From positions 1,488,001-1,552,000 of the forward strand of contig OY762510.1 in NCBI GenBank assembly GCA_963665935.1: a stretch of DNA of 64,000 nucleotides, written 5' to 3'. The notes beneath the pieces were generated by a model, which saw only the letters and a list, made by a program, of their open reading frames with translations, was not told the origin of the DNA and did not search any database. The translations under genes were made by a program, and so were the position numbers. This DNA is from Syntrophus sp963665935. GTDB lineage: Bacteria; Desulfobacterota; Syntrophia; Syntrophales; Syntrophaceae. This document shows, in pieces, positions 17,399-25,430 of this stretch. The stretch's first letter is position 1. Each line of letters opens with the position of its first letter.

Positions 17399-18676
17399 CT
17401 ATTCTTCCCATTTCTTAAAAATCAAGCAACTGTTCACATCGCCAAATCCGAAACCGGCTTTGGCGATAATTTTCAGATCCGGGCATTCAAGAGCCTGCTG
17501 AGGAATGCTTTTGAAAAAATCTGCAATATCCGGATGAACATCCGAACTGTTGACAGAGGGGTGGAGAAACCCCTTGGAAAGCTGTAATACAACGGCCACG
17601 CATTCAACGGCGCCCGCGGCTCCCAGGCAGTGACCGATCATGGACTTGGTTGAATTGATATAGGGGAAATTTTCCGGACCTCGCTCCAACGCTCCGGACC
17701 AGTTCTTTACCTCGTAGGGATCAGCGAAGGTCGCCGTCAGGTGCCCATTGATCGCCTCAATGTCCTGGGTGGAAATCGCTGCATCGGCAATCGCCGCACG
17801 GATGCACCTCTTGACCCCTTCCGGATTGGGAGCGGTCATGGATCCCCCCATTCGATGGCCACCGCAATTGACATGCCCTCCAAGCAACTCCGCATAAATA
17901 CGCGCGCCACGGGCCTGAGCCGTTTCCAGGTCTTCCAGAAGAAGGAGCGCTCCCCCAGAGCCGGGAACAAATCCTGCTGCCGATCCACTCAGCGGACGGG
18001 ATGCCTGCTCGGGATTATCATTGAATTTCTTGGAGAGTACCCGCATGGCATCGAAGCCGGCCCAGATGTGGGGTGAAGCGCCTTCCGTGCCACCGGCCAG
18101 CATCCGCTTGGCCAAGCCATTGCGAATCCGCATCATCGCTTCAAAGACGGCTTCATTGCCGGTGCTGCATGCCGAGGAATTGGAGGTTACCTGATTCCCA
18201 AGGGCCAAGAGGCCGCCGACACGGGCGCTGGTTCCGCTGTTCATGACCTGTTCGACGATGCTGCTGCCCATTCGCTTTACCTTCCCGGCATTGACCATGG
18301 GGACCACGACATTGGCAATCGTATCCATTCCCCCGATGCCGGAGCCGACAATAATACCCGAGTCCCAATCCACCTCATCGGAATTGAAAGGAGGAACGGT
18401 AAGCCCGGCATCCTTCCAGGCATCAATGGCGGAGATCGCCGCATAGCCGATGTTTTCATTCATCGAAACCAGTTGTTCGGGGACGAAATAACTTTCGCGC
18501 AACGCCTCAACACCTTGAGGAATCCCACCGACCTGACAGGCAAAATTGAGTTCCTTCAACTCCGGAATATAGCGGATGCCGGATCGGCCTTCGCGAAGGG
18601 CTGCTTCATATTCCTCTAAACCATGACCGTTGGGTGCAATGACACCCATTCCTGTAATAACGACTCTACGTTTCAT
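17399..18676 (-). CDS. fabF: Beta-ketoacyl-ACP synthase II-type (FabF-like)
   Basis: Decarboxylating condensing enzyme that elongates the acyl chain with malonyl-ACP. The 425-residue protein has the complete Cys-His-His set: C170 (SNSSACSTGNEA), H312 (INGHLTATFAD) and H349 (KSMIGHCLGAAGAVE), with K344. The second motif reads NGHLTAT instead of the housekeeping NAHGTST, as in specialised KAS enzymes. The start overlaps the FabZ-like gene by 4 bp. Confidence 0.92.
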   Translation of the reverse strand: MKRRVVITGMGVIAPNGHGLEEYEAALREGRSGIRYIPELKELNFACQVGGIPQGVEALRESYFVPEQLVSMNENIGYAAISAIDAWKDAGLTVPPFNSDEVDWDSGIIVGSGIGGMDTIANVVVPMVNAGKVKRMGSSIVEQVMNSGTSARVGGLLALGNQVTSNSSACSTGNEAVFEAMMRIRNGLAKRMLAGGTEGASPHIWAGFDAMRVLSKKFNDNPEQASRPLSGSAAGFVPGSGGALLLLEDLETAQARGARIYAELLGGHVNCGGHRMGGSMTAPNPEGVKRCIRAAIADAAISTQDIEAINGHLTATFADPYEVKNWSGALERGPENFPYINSTKSMIGHCLGAAGAVECVAVVLQLSKGFLHPSVNSSDVHPDIADFFKSIPQQALECPDLKIIAKAGFGFGDVNSCLIFKKWEE

Positions 18677-19146
18677 GCAACCATAACCCCCGCCCCGGCT
18701 AGCACACCAAAACAGATATTTTCACCGTTTTCCCGCTCCATGCTGACCTTTGTTTTCAGGCTTCCTCTCCGAAAATAGATTTTTTCACCGCGGATGATCA
18801 CCCGTTCACCGGGAGATACAATATTGTTGAATTCTACACTTTCTACAAACGTAAAAAGGGTGGTCAATTGTTTGGTCTCTTCAAGAGAATTATGCCTCTG
18901 CTGCATCGTCAGATAGAGCCCGAAAGCCACGACGCCGGTCTGGGCCATGGTTTCGATAAGAATGACTCCCGGGGTAATCGGACGATCAGGAAAGTGTCCC
19001 TTGTAAAAATATTCATCCTCGCGATAGCGGTACGACCCCACAATGTGATTTTCGTCGAGTTCGATGATCTCATCGATGAAACGAAAGGGGTATTGCTGAG
19101 GAACTGCTTTCAGAACGAGATCCATGATCTCCCGATTAACCGCCAT
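18673..19146 (-). CDS. fabZ: 3-hydroxyacyl-ACP dehydratase (FabZ-like)
   Basis: Hot-dog-fold dehydratase of 157 residues converting 3-hydroxyacyl-ACP to enoyl-ACP. The active-site His and Glu are H51 (YKGHFPDRPITPG) and E65 (VILIETMAQTGVVAFG). It overlaps the upstream reductase gene by 11 bp and the downstream synthase by 4 bp. The cluster also encodes a FabA-type dehydratase, so two dehydration activities are available. Confidence 0.9.
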   Translation of the reverse strand: MAVNREIMDLVLKAVPQQYPFRFIDEIIELDENHIVGSYRYREDEYFYKGHFPDRPITPGVILIETMAQTGVVAFGLYLTMQQRHNSLEETKQLTTLFTFVESVEFNNIVSPGERVIIRGEKIYFRRGSLKTKVSMERENGENICFGVLAGAGVMVA

Positions 19147-19870
19147 AAAGGCCTCCGTTTACATGAATCACCGTACCTGAGATATAGGAAGCCCGGCAGG
19201 CCAGAAAGGAAACCACATCGGCAATTTCCTCGGGGGCGCCGAGACGTCCCAGGGGAATACTGTCTAAGATGCGCTTTTTAACTTCCTCGGGCAGATTCTG
19301 GGTCATCGGGGTGTCAATGAATCCCGGCGCAACGGAATTCACCAGGATGTTCCTTCCTGCCAGTTCCTTGCAGAGCGACTTTGTGAAGGCGTCCAATGCG
19401 GCTTTTTCCATCGTGTAGGGAATCTGTCCGCTGTTGCCGGAATGGCCGACCACACTGGAGATGTTGATAATTCGGCCGCTGTTTTTCCGGAGCATGAAAA
19501 GACGGAGAATCCGTTTCGTCAGGTACCAGCTTCCCCGGACGATGGACCGCTGCAAATCAAAATCCTCCAGCGTCATGCTGTTGATGTCCTTGTTGATGGA
19601 GATCCCGGCGGCGTTGAGGAGCACATCGACACGGCCGGCCTTCTCCTTGATTTCCGAAAGCATGGATTCGATCTGGTCCGCATCCGTGAGGTCCGCTTTG
19701 AGAAGAAACCCGTCTTCAATCTGTCCAAGAACGGCTTTTGCCTGATCCTCGACGATATCGATATAATTGATTCCCACCCGGAACCCATCACGGGCAAGAA
19801 CTTTCGAACAGGCGGCGCCGATTCCCGTACCGCCCCCTGTTACTATGGCCACTGGTTTGTCTGAAGTCAT
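19136..19870 (-). CDS. fabG: 3-oxoacyl-ACP reductase (FabG-like SDR)
   Basis: Short-chain dehydrogenase of 244 residues. The NAD(P) motif TGGGTGIG is at 11-18, NAAG at 86-89, and the catalytic Ser-Tyr-Lys are S139 (NISSVVG), Y152 and K156 (YTMEK). The C-terminus VIHVNGGLYGG is typical of FabG. The ribosome site TTAGGAG precedes the ATG. It probably reduces the 3-keto group formed by the condensing enzymes of this operon. Confidence 0.9.
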   Translation of the reverse strand: MTSDKPVAIVTGGGTGIGAACSKVLARDGFRVGINYIDIVEDQAKAVLGQIEDGFLLKADLTDADQIESMLSEIKEKAGRVDVLLNAAGISINKDINSMTLEDFDLQRSIVRGSWYLTKRILRLFMLRKNSGRIINISSVVGHSGNSGQIPYTMEKAALDAFTKSLCKELAGRNILVNSVAPGFIDTPMTQNLPEEVKKRILDSIPLGRLGAPEEIADVVSFLACRASYISGTVIHVNGGLYGG

Positions 19871-19872
19871 TC

Positions 19873-20463
19873 TTAACTCCTAATCATTCCCCCCACGGAG
19901 TTGCGGGAGTGCTGTGGATAATCCGGATAAACGATGCCGCTGAAAACACCGGACTGGGCTTTGGTAATCTCTGTAATCAATTCATTGTCCACGAAGATTT
20001 TCGCATCCCCGATGACGACGCTGGCGCCGGAATCCTTTAACTGGGAAAAGCGGCGAATGTCCACTTCGTAACGGACACAACGGTTATACGGCCGAATCTG
20101 ACCGTTGAAGGAAACGCTTTGGCAGCCTAGTGCCCTTCCCGCACCCAGGGCGCCGCGCCAGACGCAGTAAAAACCGAGCAACTGCCAGACGGCATCCACG
20201 CAGAGGCATCCGGGCTGGATAGGATCTCCGTTGAAATGGCACTGAAAATACCAGGCATCCAGGCGAATGTCCTGTTCCGCTACGATGCGGCCCTGCCGAC
20301 CTTCGTGGGTGATTGTCAGGATCCGATCCATCATGAGAAAGGGGGGCGCCGGAAGGCGTGCGTTAAAGCCTTCGGGGCGGTCGTCTACGAGATTGCCGTA
20401 AGCGAAGGCCAGCAGATCTTCAAGGCTGAAGCTGCCGCGTTCGCGAAACTCTTCATAAGTCAT
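19873..20463 (-). CDS. fabA: FabA-type 3-hydroxydecanoyl-ACP dehydratase-like protein
   Basis: A 196-residue hot-dog protein with the FabA signature: H76 in YFQCHFNGDPIQPGCLCVD and D90 in VDAVWQLLGFYCVWRG, followed by GRALGCQSVSFNGQIRP. Classical FabA dehydrates and isomerises to introduce a cis double bond; whether the isomerase activity is kept cannot be read from sequence. The gene overlaps the KAS III gene by 4 bp. Confidence 0.88.
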   Translation of the reverse strand: MTYEEFRERGSFSLEDLLAFAYGNLVDDRPEGFNARLPAPPFLMMDRILTITHEGRQGRIVAEQDIRLDAWYFQCHFNGDPIQPGCLCVDAVWQLLGFYCVWRGALGAGRALGCQSVSFNGQIRPYNRCVRYEVDIRRFSQLKDSGASVVIGDAKIFVDNELITEITKAQSGVFSGIVYPDYPQHSRNSVGGMIRS

Positions 20464-21440
20464 AACGAATCCTCAATTTTCAACAGGGTATGTACCCATG
20501 TGAGGCCGCCCCCAACAACGCAGACCGCCACATGATCACCAGGAGCAAAGTCATTCCAATGCTGACTCAGAACGGCGGGAGCGCCGGAGCAGCCTGTGTT
20601 GCCGAAATTTTCCACATTGTGCCAGTGCTGATCCTCGCTAATGCCGGTACGTTCGCAGGCAGTGCGGAGCATCCCGAGGTTGGCCTGATGGCCGACGAAA
20701 CGGTTGACCGGATAGACGGATTGCAGGGCGCGAATCGAATCCGTTGTCTTGCGGATGGCGAACCCCTGAACCGCATGCCCATCCTGACGAAAATACCCCA
20801 TTCGGGGAATCACGACCTTTTCCCAGGCCGTGGGTTTCGAATCACAGAAACTGGAAAGAAAAACGGCCCGGGAGGGTTCCCGAGTGGAAACCACCGCTGC
20901 GGCGCTTCCATCCCCGAAAAGAACGGCGACGCTGCGATCCGAATAATCCACGCTCCGTGTCATGGTTTCCGGATTGACAATCAGCACAAAGGGCGGGAGC
21001 GCCTCCGGTTTCATCATGCTCAGGACATGGACGTCCATGCCGAAGCTGCTGCAGGCCGAATTCACATCCAGGCAGGGTACGTCAATGTTCAGCTCCCCGG
21101 CGATCGTCGATGCCTCCGCCGGCGTCAGATGGTCCGAGGCGGAACTTCCCGAGATGACCATGCCGATGTCTGCTGCAGAGAGGCCGGCGCGCTCCAGGGC
21201 CATCTGGGCTGCGAAGGCGCCGATCTGGGCGTTATTGTAATCCGATGCCTCGAAGGCCGCCCGCGGATCCGAATTCTTCGTCAACCGGATGTAATCGAGG
21301 GAAAGAACGGTCCGGCGGGTCACAATGCCGACCCGCTCCATGATCCACTCTTCGTTCGTCCCGATATCCAGTTCTTCCAGGAAGGAATTGCTGATGACAT
21401 TTTCCGGATGAAAATGACCCAAGCCGTGAAGATATAGCAT
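20460..21440 (-). CDS. Beta-ketoacyl-ACP synthase III-like (FabH family)
   Basis: Thiolase-fold initiating condensing enzyme of 326 residues. The triad is C130 (DVNSACSSFGMDV), H251 (FVGHQANLGMLR) and N281 (FGNTGCSGAPAVL). The motifs differ from housekeeping FabH (GHQANLRI, NTSAASIP), pointing to an unusual primer. It would condense an acyl-CoA starter with malonyl-ACP to begin the chain made by this cluster. Start and end overlap or abut neighbours. Confidence 0.88.
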   Translation of the reverse strand: MLYLHGLGHFHPENVISNSFLEELDIGTNEEWIMERVGIVTRRTVLSLDYIRLTKNSDPRAAFEASDYNNAQIGAFAAQMALERAGLSAADIGMVISGSSASDHLTPAEASTIAGELNIDVPCLDVNSACSSFGMDVHVLSMMKPEALPPFVLIVNPETMTRSVDYSDRSVAVLFGDGSAAAVVSTREPSRAVFLSSFCDSKPTAWEKVVIPRMGYFRQDGHAVQGFAIRKTTDSIRALQSVYPVNRFVGHQANLGMLRTACERTGISEDQHWHNVENFGNTGCSGAPAVLSQHWNDFAPGDHVAVCVVGGGLTWVHTLLKIEDSL

Positions 21441-21443
21441 TCT

Positions 21444-22640
21444 TTAAACAAGCTCCCGCCCGATGATCATATCCTGAACCTCGCGGGTCCCTTCGTAAAT
21501 ATCAATAATATGGACATCACGTACGAGTTTGGAAATCTCGTACTCGTTGGTGAACCCATAGCCGCCGTGAAGGTGTAATCCCTCATTGCAACAGAAAAGA
21601 GCGGCTTCCGCGGCGCAATTTTTTGCGAGGGACGAGTAAAGCCCTTTGTCGGGGGCGTCTTCCATAATTTTGAGGGCGGATTTTAACAGAGCCAATTCGG
21701 AAAGCTCAACCTTTTTCCACATCGATACGAGGGTCTGCCGGGCGACGGGAAGGTCACAGAGCCGCTGGCCGAAGAGCTTACGTTCCTTCGCATAGGACAA
21801 GGTCAGGTCAAAGGCCCTTTTTGCCACGCCGACGCCGATCGCGGCGATCATGGGACGGGCGAAATCAAGGACATCGATGACGTATTTGAAGCCCAGCCGG
21901 CGGTCGCCGATAATCTGGCCAGGGTCTAGAATGACGTCCTCGAAGGTCACGCTGGCTGTATTGGACAGACATTGTCCCAGTTTGTCTTCGGGTTTCCCCA
22001 CGATAATCTTCCCTCCGGTGGGAAGCTGAATTTCCCGGACGCCCTTGATGGGGGAGGCCGAGTCCAGAGGAACTGGGATGGCGGGGATGATCGCACAGGC
22101 CATCAGTTGGCTGGAAGGTTTTCCCACCTTGCAGAAGACGGTGAATTGCGAGGCATAGGAGGCGTTGGTGATGAAACACTTCGATCCGTTGAGGACATAC
22201 TTGCCGTCGTCGCGCTTTGTAATGAAGGAGGTCATGGAGAGGTTGTCCGAGCCGGCGGCCGGTTCGGTCAGGCAGAAGGCCGAGACCAGCGGGGAATCGA
22301 CAAAGGGCTTCAGATAGGCTTCCTGTTGAGCCTGCGATCCGTGCTGGGCGATAACGACGTTCGCCAGGTCATTGCACATGGCGGATGTTGCCACGCCGGA
22401 GTCGCCATAGGACAGTTCCCGAATGATCAAGGCGGCGGAAACCACATCGACATTATAACCTTTTATGGACTCCGGGATCGAGATATTCATGATGCCCATT
22501 TCCCAGATTTTTTTAAGCATATCTATAGGAAAGACATGCCCCCGGTCCATCTCGAGGGCATGGGGAATGATCTCGTTCTTAACAAATCGAGAGACTGTAT
22601 TCACATACATTTGCTGAGTTTCGTTCAGGCTTAGATCCAT
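21444..22640 (-). CDS. Acyl-CoA dehydrogenase
   Basis: FAD enzyme of the acyl-CoA dehydrogenase family, 398 residues. The substrate/FAD block is CLTEPAAGSDNLSM, then KYVLNGSKCFITNAS, and the catalytic base is E383 in IYEGTREVQDMIIGRELV. In a fatty-acid-like operon without an enoyl-ACP reductase it may act in reverse as a reductase, or desaturate a carrier-bound or CoA-bound chain; this is inference. It lies 3 bp upstream of the KAS III gene. Confidence 0.92.
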   Translation of the reverse strand: MDLSLNETQQMYVNTVSRFVKNEIIPHALEMDRGHVFPIDMLKKIWEMGIMNISIPESIKGYNVDVVSAALIIRELSYGDSGVATSAMCNDLANVVIAQHGSQAQQEAYLKPFVDSPLVSAFCLTEPAAGSDNLSMTSFITKRDDGKYVLNGSKCFITNASYASQFTVFCKVGKPSSQLMACAIIPAIPVPLDSASPIKGVREIQLPTGGKIIVGKPEDKLGQCLSNTASVTFEDVILDPGQIIGDRRLGFKYVIDVLDFARPMIAAIGVGVAKRAFDLTLSYAKERKLFGQRLCDLPVARQTLVSMWKKVELSELALLKSALKIMEDAPDKGLYSSLAKNCAAEAALFCCNEGLHLHGGYGFTNEYEISKLVRDVHIIDIYEGTREVQDMIIGRELV

Positions 22641-22690
22641 GTTCTAATCCTTTCTTTATAAGGTAATGAACAGATTAAAAATTTTAATTC

Positions 22691-23638
22691 TCATTGAACA
22701 TTCCGAAAGAGACGTTGTGCCGCGGACAGGGCCGTGATGGAAGAGCAAGTGACGTCGATGGTCTTGAAAAAGTCCCGAAGCGGCCTGCCGGGTCCCACTT
22801 CATAGATCGTTTTCGCTCTGGCAGACAGGGCTCTCATGTTATCGATCCAGCGAACCGCGGAACTGAGTTGTAAAACAAGGGCATTTAAAATAGCATCAAC
22901 CTCGGGAAGATGATAGGTTCCCGTATAGTTGGACGTCACGGCAGCCGCCTTTTCGGGTTGCCAGAAAGGCGCGGAGGTGCGCAGGACCTGTTCAAACGGT
23001 TGTCCGATGGTCTCCATGAACCGGCTGTGAAAAGGGGCGCTGACACGCAGCTGAACCACCCGGAACGAGGGATCGGTGAACTGTTCGGATAAGCGTTTCT
23101 CTGCGATCGGCAATGCCTCTGCCTCCCCGCTGATGACGACCTGGGAGAGAGAGTTTTCATTGGCGACATCCACAGGCAGATCGGACAATAAACTGCGGAT
23201 CTGCGAAGCATCCAGATCGTTCAAGATAACGGCGGCCATTCCTCCGACACCCACGGGAACGGCATTCTGCATCAGGCGGCCTCTTTCGTGAACGATGCGC
23301 AGCGTCTCCGAGAAAGGGAAAACGCCGGCGGCCACGAGGGCCGAAAATTCACCAAGGCTGTGTCCACCGTAAAGGGAAGGAGAGAAAGGGTAAAGGGCCT
23401 GCAGACCACGGAACATGGCGATCTCGGTGGTAAGAATGCAGGGCTGGGTAAATTCCGTTAAATTGAGTCGTTCATCTTCAGAAAAGCATAAAGAGGCAAC
23501 GTCCCAGCCCAAGGCGTCGGATGCCTCTTCAAAGGTCTGCTTGGAAAGGGGAATGCTATCGAAAAAATCTTTCCCCATGCCCGGCCGCTGAGATCCTTGA
23601 CCGGGAAATACGACAGCGATAAAGTCTTCTGAAATCAT
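22691..23638 (-). CDS. fabD: Malonyl-CoA:ACP transacylase (FabD)
   Basis: Loads malonyl groups onto the acyl carrier protein. The 315-residue product has VVFPGQGSQRPGMGKDFF, the nucleophile S94 in GGHSLGEFSALVA, the Arg block VHERGRLMQ and H204 in SAPFHSRFM. A GTG four codons upstream (23650) is also in frame; I prefer the ATG at 23638 because GGAG lies at ideal spacing before it. It is the first gene of the lipid operon and lies just downstream of a sigma-54 promoter match. Confidence 0.93.
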   Translation of the reverse strand: MISEDFIAVVFPGQGSQRPGMGKDFFDSIPLSKQTFEEASDALGWDVASLCFSEDERLNLTEFTQPCILTTEIAMFRGLQALYPFSPSLYGGHSLGEFSALVAAGVFPFSETLRIVHERGRLMQNAVPVGVGGMAAVILNDLDASQIRSLLSDLPVDVANENSLSQVVISGEAEALPIAEKRLSEQFTDPSFRVVQLRVSAPFHSRFMETIGQPFEQVLRTSAPFWQPEKAAAVTSNYTGTYHLPEVDAILNALVLQLSSAVRWIDNMRALSARAKTIYEVGPGRPLRDFFKTIDVTCSSITALSAAQRLFRNVQ

Positions 23639-23677
23639 GGTAAACTCCACAGTATTGGTGAAATCGAGCTTCTAAAA

Positions 23678-23692
23678 GCATGGGATGTGCCA
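23678..23692 (-). promoter_or_regulatory. Sigma-54 (-24/-12) promoter upstream of fabD
   Basis: On the minus strand TGGCACATCCCATGC places GG and GC exactly 10 nt apart, as sigma-54 holoenzyme requires. TGGCAC is a perfect -24 element; ATGC differs from TTGC at one base. The GC is about 40 nt before the fabD ATG, giving a short leader that holds the GGAG ribosome site. Confidence 0.72.
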
Positions 23693-23799
23693 GAGGGCTA
23701 TATTAAAAATGCTGTTAAAAATATAAAGTAAAAACAATAAGTTGAAAAATGTGCCTAAAACGGCGAGAGACGGGCCGAAGGAAAAAGTGTATAAGACAG

Positions 23800-23826
23800 T
23801 TCGCGGTGCGAAGATGATTACGCACC
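23800..23826. promoter_or_regulatory. Candidate activator (UAS) inverted repeats
   Basis: Two overlapping inverted repeats: TTCGC-ggt-GCGAA (23800-23812) and GGTGCG-N10-CGCACC (23805-23810 and 23821-23826). They lie about 110-135 bp upstream of the -24 element of the fabD promoter, the usual distance for an NtrC-family enhancer, and between fabD and the divergent kinase/regulator genes. Confidence 0.45.
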
Positions 23827-23883
23827 TAAGGGCTGCTGGCAAACAGAGAAAAAATCCAGGAAAAAGGATGGTGTACATAAAGA

Positions 23884-25401
23884 ATGGAGACCTTTATTCT
23901 GGCGACGGTCAGTCTGATCATCGCTACGTCGCTCTTCATCAATAAGCGCAAGAACGAAAAAAAAATATCCTTTGCCTTCCTCTGTATGAATATCTTCATC
24001 CAGAGGACTGCTTCGTTCATGTTTCTGATTTCGCAGGGGAACCATTGGAAAATCCTGGCGGAACTGTCCTTGATTCTGCTGCCGGCCATGAGTCTTCATT
24101 TTTCGTGGACCCTGATCAAGAAAGGAGAAATGATCAACAAAAATGCCCTGATTATCGCCTTCGCCCTTCCGATATCGGGGTATTTGATCCGATTAACGGG
24201 GATTCTCCAGGAAAATCTCTTTGTCCTCTTGATGAGCGCCTATGGCATCGGCGTCGCCCTCATCATTTATGTTTCGCTCCTGGTGTATATCGGGAGGAAA
24301 GCCGCCGGTGTGGAAAAGAGGCGATTGATTTACCTGGCGATCGCCTGCGCCATAGCCGCAGGATTGTGCCTCCTGAATCTTGCGGCGCAACGGACCCTCG
24401 TACTGCCGCCCTTTTCAAATATTCTCCTGGCGGCGCTCCTCTATTTCGTCCTGCTCATTGTTGCCTATCCCCACCTGACGCGTCTTCATGAATTGATGGC
24501 AAAGGCCCTGGTGATTACGATTTCGACGCTCTTGGCAACGGGATGCTTCTATCTGGTCATTACCCTCTTTACAAAAACCTCGGCCATTCCCTTGACGGAG
24601 ATCCTGGTAGCGTCTTTCGTCATCGTGATTTCCGTAACGCCCCTGAAAGTGATCATGAAAAAGATCTTCAGCTTTTTTTATCCGGACAGTCAGGATGTGT
24701 TCACTTCGCTGTACGCTTTTGACGAACGGTTGGAAAGAGAAAAGTCCATGATGCTCGAAGAGATGGCCCCGGTGCTTGCCCACGAAATAAAAAATCCCCT
24801 CGGCTCCATCAAGGGCGCGGCGCAATATCTGGCGACAGAGATCGACGATGAGGAAAACAGGAGGATTCTGAACGTCATCATCGAGGAAACGGATCGGCTC
24901 AACGGCGTGATGTCCCAATTTTTGACTTACGCGAAGCCCTATAAATTTGACAAAAAAGAGCAAAGGATCGAACCTGTTCTGGATAAAATCATTTCCCTTG
25001 TAGAAGCCAGGAAAATTGTGGATAGTGTGACGATTAAAAAGGAAATCCAGGAAAATCTTCCGACCGTAAAAATGGATTCGGAAAAGATCATGCAGGTTCT
25101 CCTGAATCTCGTTTCCAACGCGATCGAAGCGATGCCGGAAGGTGGAATCTTAACCCTGGGCGCAAAAAGGTTTGAAAGGGAAAACATGGAGGGAATCGAG
25201 ATTCTTGTGCGCGATACGGGAAAGGGCATCGCAAAGGAAGAGTTGAAAAACATCTTCAAGCCCTTCTATACGAACAAAGAACGAGGCGTGGGATTAGGAT
25301 TGGCGATCTGCAATCGGATCGTGAAAAACCATGGAGGGAGTATCAAGGTTAAATCCATCGTGGGAAAAGGAAGTTCTTTTCGAATAAGATTGGAAAACTG
25401 A
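23884..25401 (+). CDS. Membrane sensor histidine kinase (NtrB-like)
   Basis: A 505-residue kinase. About seven to nine hydrophobic segments fill residues 1-260 and form a membrane sensor domain without an obvious large periplasmic loop, so the signal may be within or at the membrane. The dimerisation/phospho-acceptor box has H300 in LAHEIKNPLGSIKGAAQYL. The ATPase domain has the N-box LVSNAIEAMPEGG, the G1 box DTGKGI and the G2 box GVGLGLAICNRIVKNHGG. It precedes an NtrC-type regulator by 29 bp and is divergent from the lipid operon. Confidence 0.93.
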   Translation: METFILATVSLIIATSLFINKRKNEKKISFAFLCMNIFIQRTASFMFLISQGNHWKILAELSLILLPAMSLHFSWTLIKKGEMINKNALIIAFALPISGYLIRLTGILQENLFVLLMSAYGIGVALIIYVSLLVYIGRKAAGVEKRRLIYLAIACAIAAGLCLLNLAAQRTLVLPPFSNILLAALLYFVLLIVAYPHLTRLHELMAKALVITISTLLATGCFYLVITLFTKTSAIPLTEILVASFVIVISVTPLKVIMKKIFSFFYPDSQDVFTSLYAFDERLEREKSMMLEEMAPVLAHEIKNPLGSIKGAAQYLATEIDDEENRRILNVIIEETDRLNGVMSQFLTYAKPYKFDKKEQRIEPVLDKIISLVEARKIVDSVTIKKEIQENLPTVKMDSEKIMQVLLNLVSNAIEAMPEGGILTLGAKRFERENMEGIEILVRDTGKGIAKEELKNIFKPFYTNKERGVGLGLAICNRIVKNHGGSIKVKSIVGKGSSFRIRLEN

Positions 25402-25430
25402 TTCCGGAAAATAACCAAGAAAAGAAAAAG

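Noticed and set aside
20490..21437. 315-codon plus-strand frame opposite the KAS III gene
   Set aside because: KAS III has its full catalytic triad; the antisense frame is a codon-bias artefact.
23742..23945. 67-codon frame across the fabD/kinase intergenic region
   Set aside because: It covers the putative regulatory repeats and the kinase start and has a Lys/Arg-rich non-specific composition.
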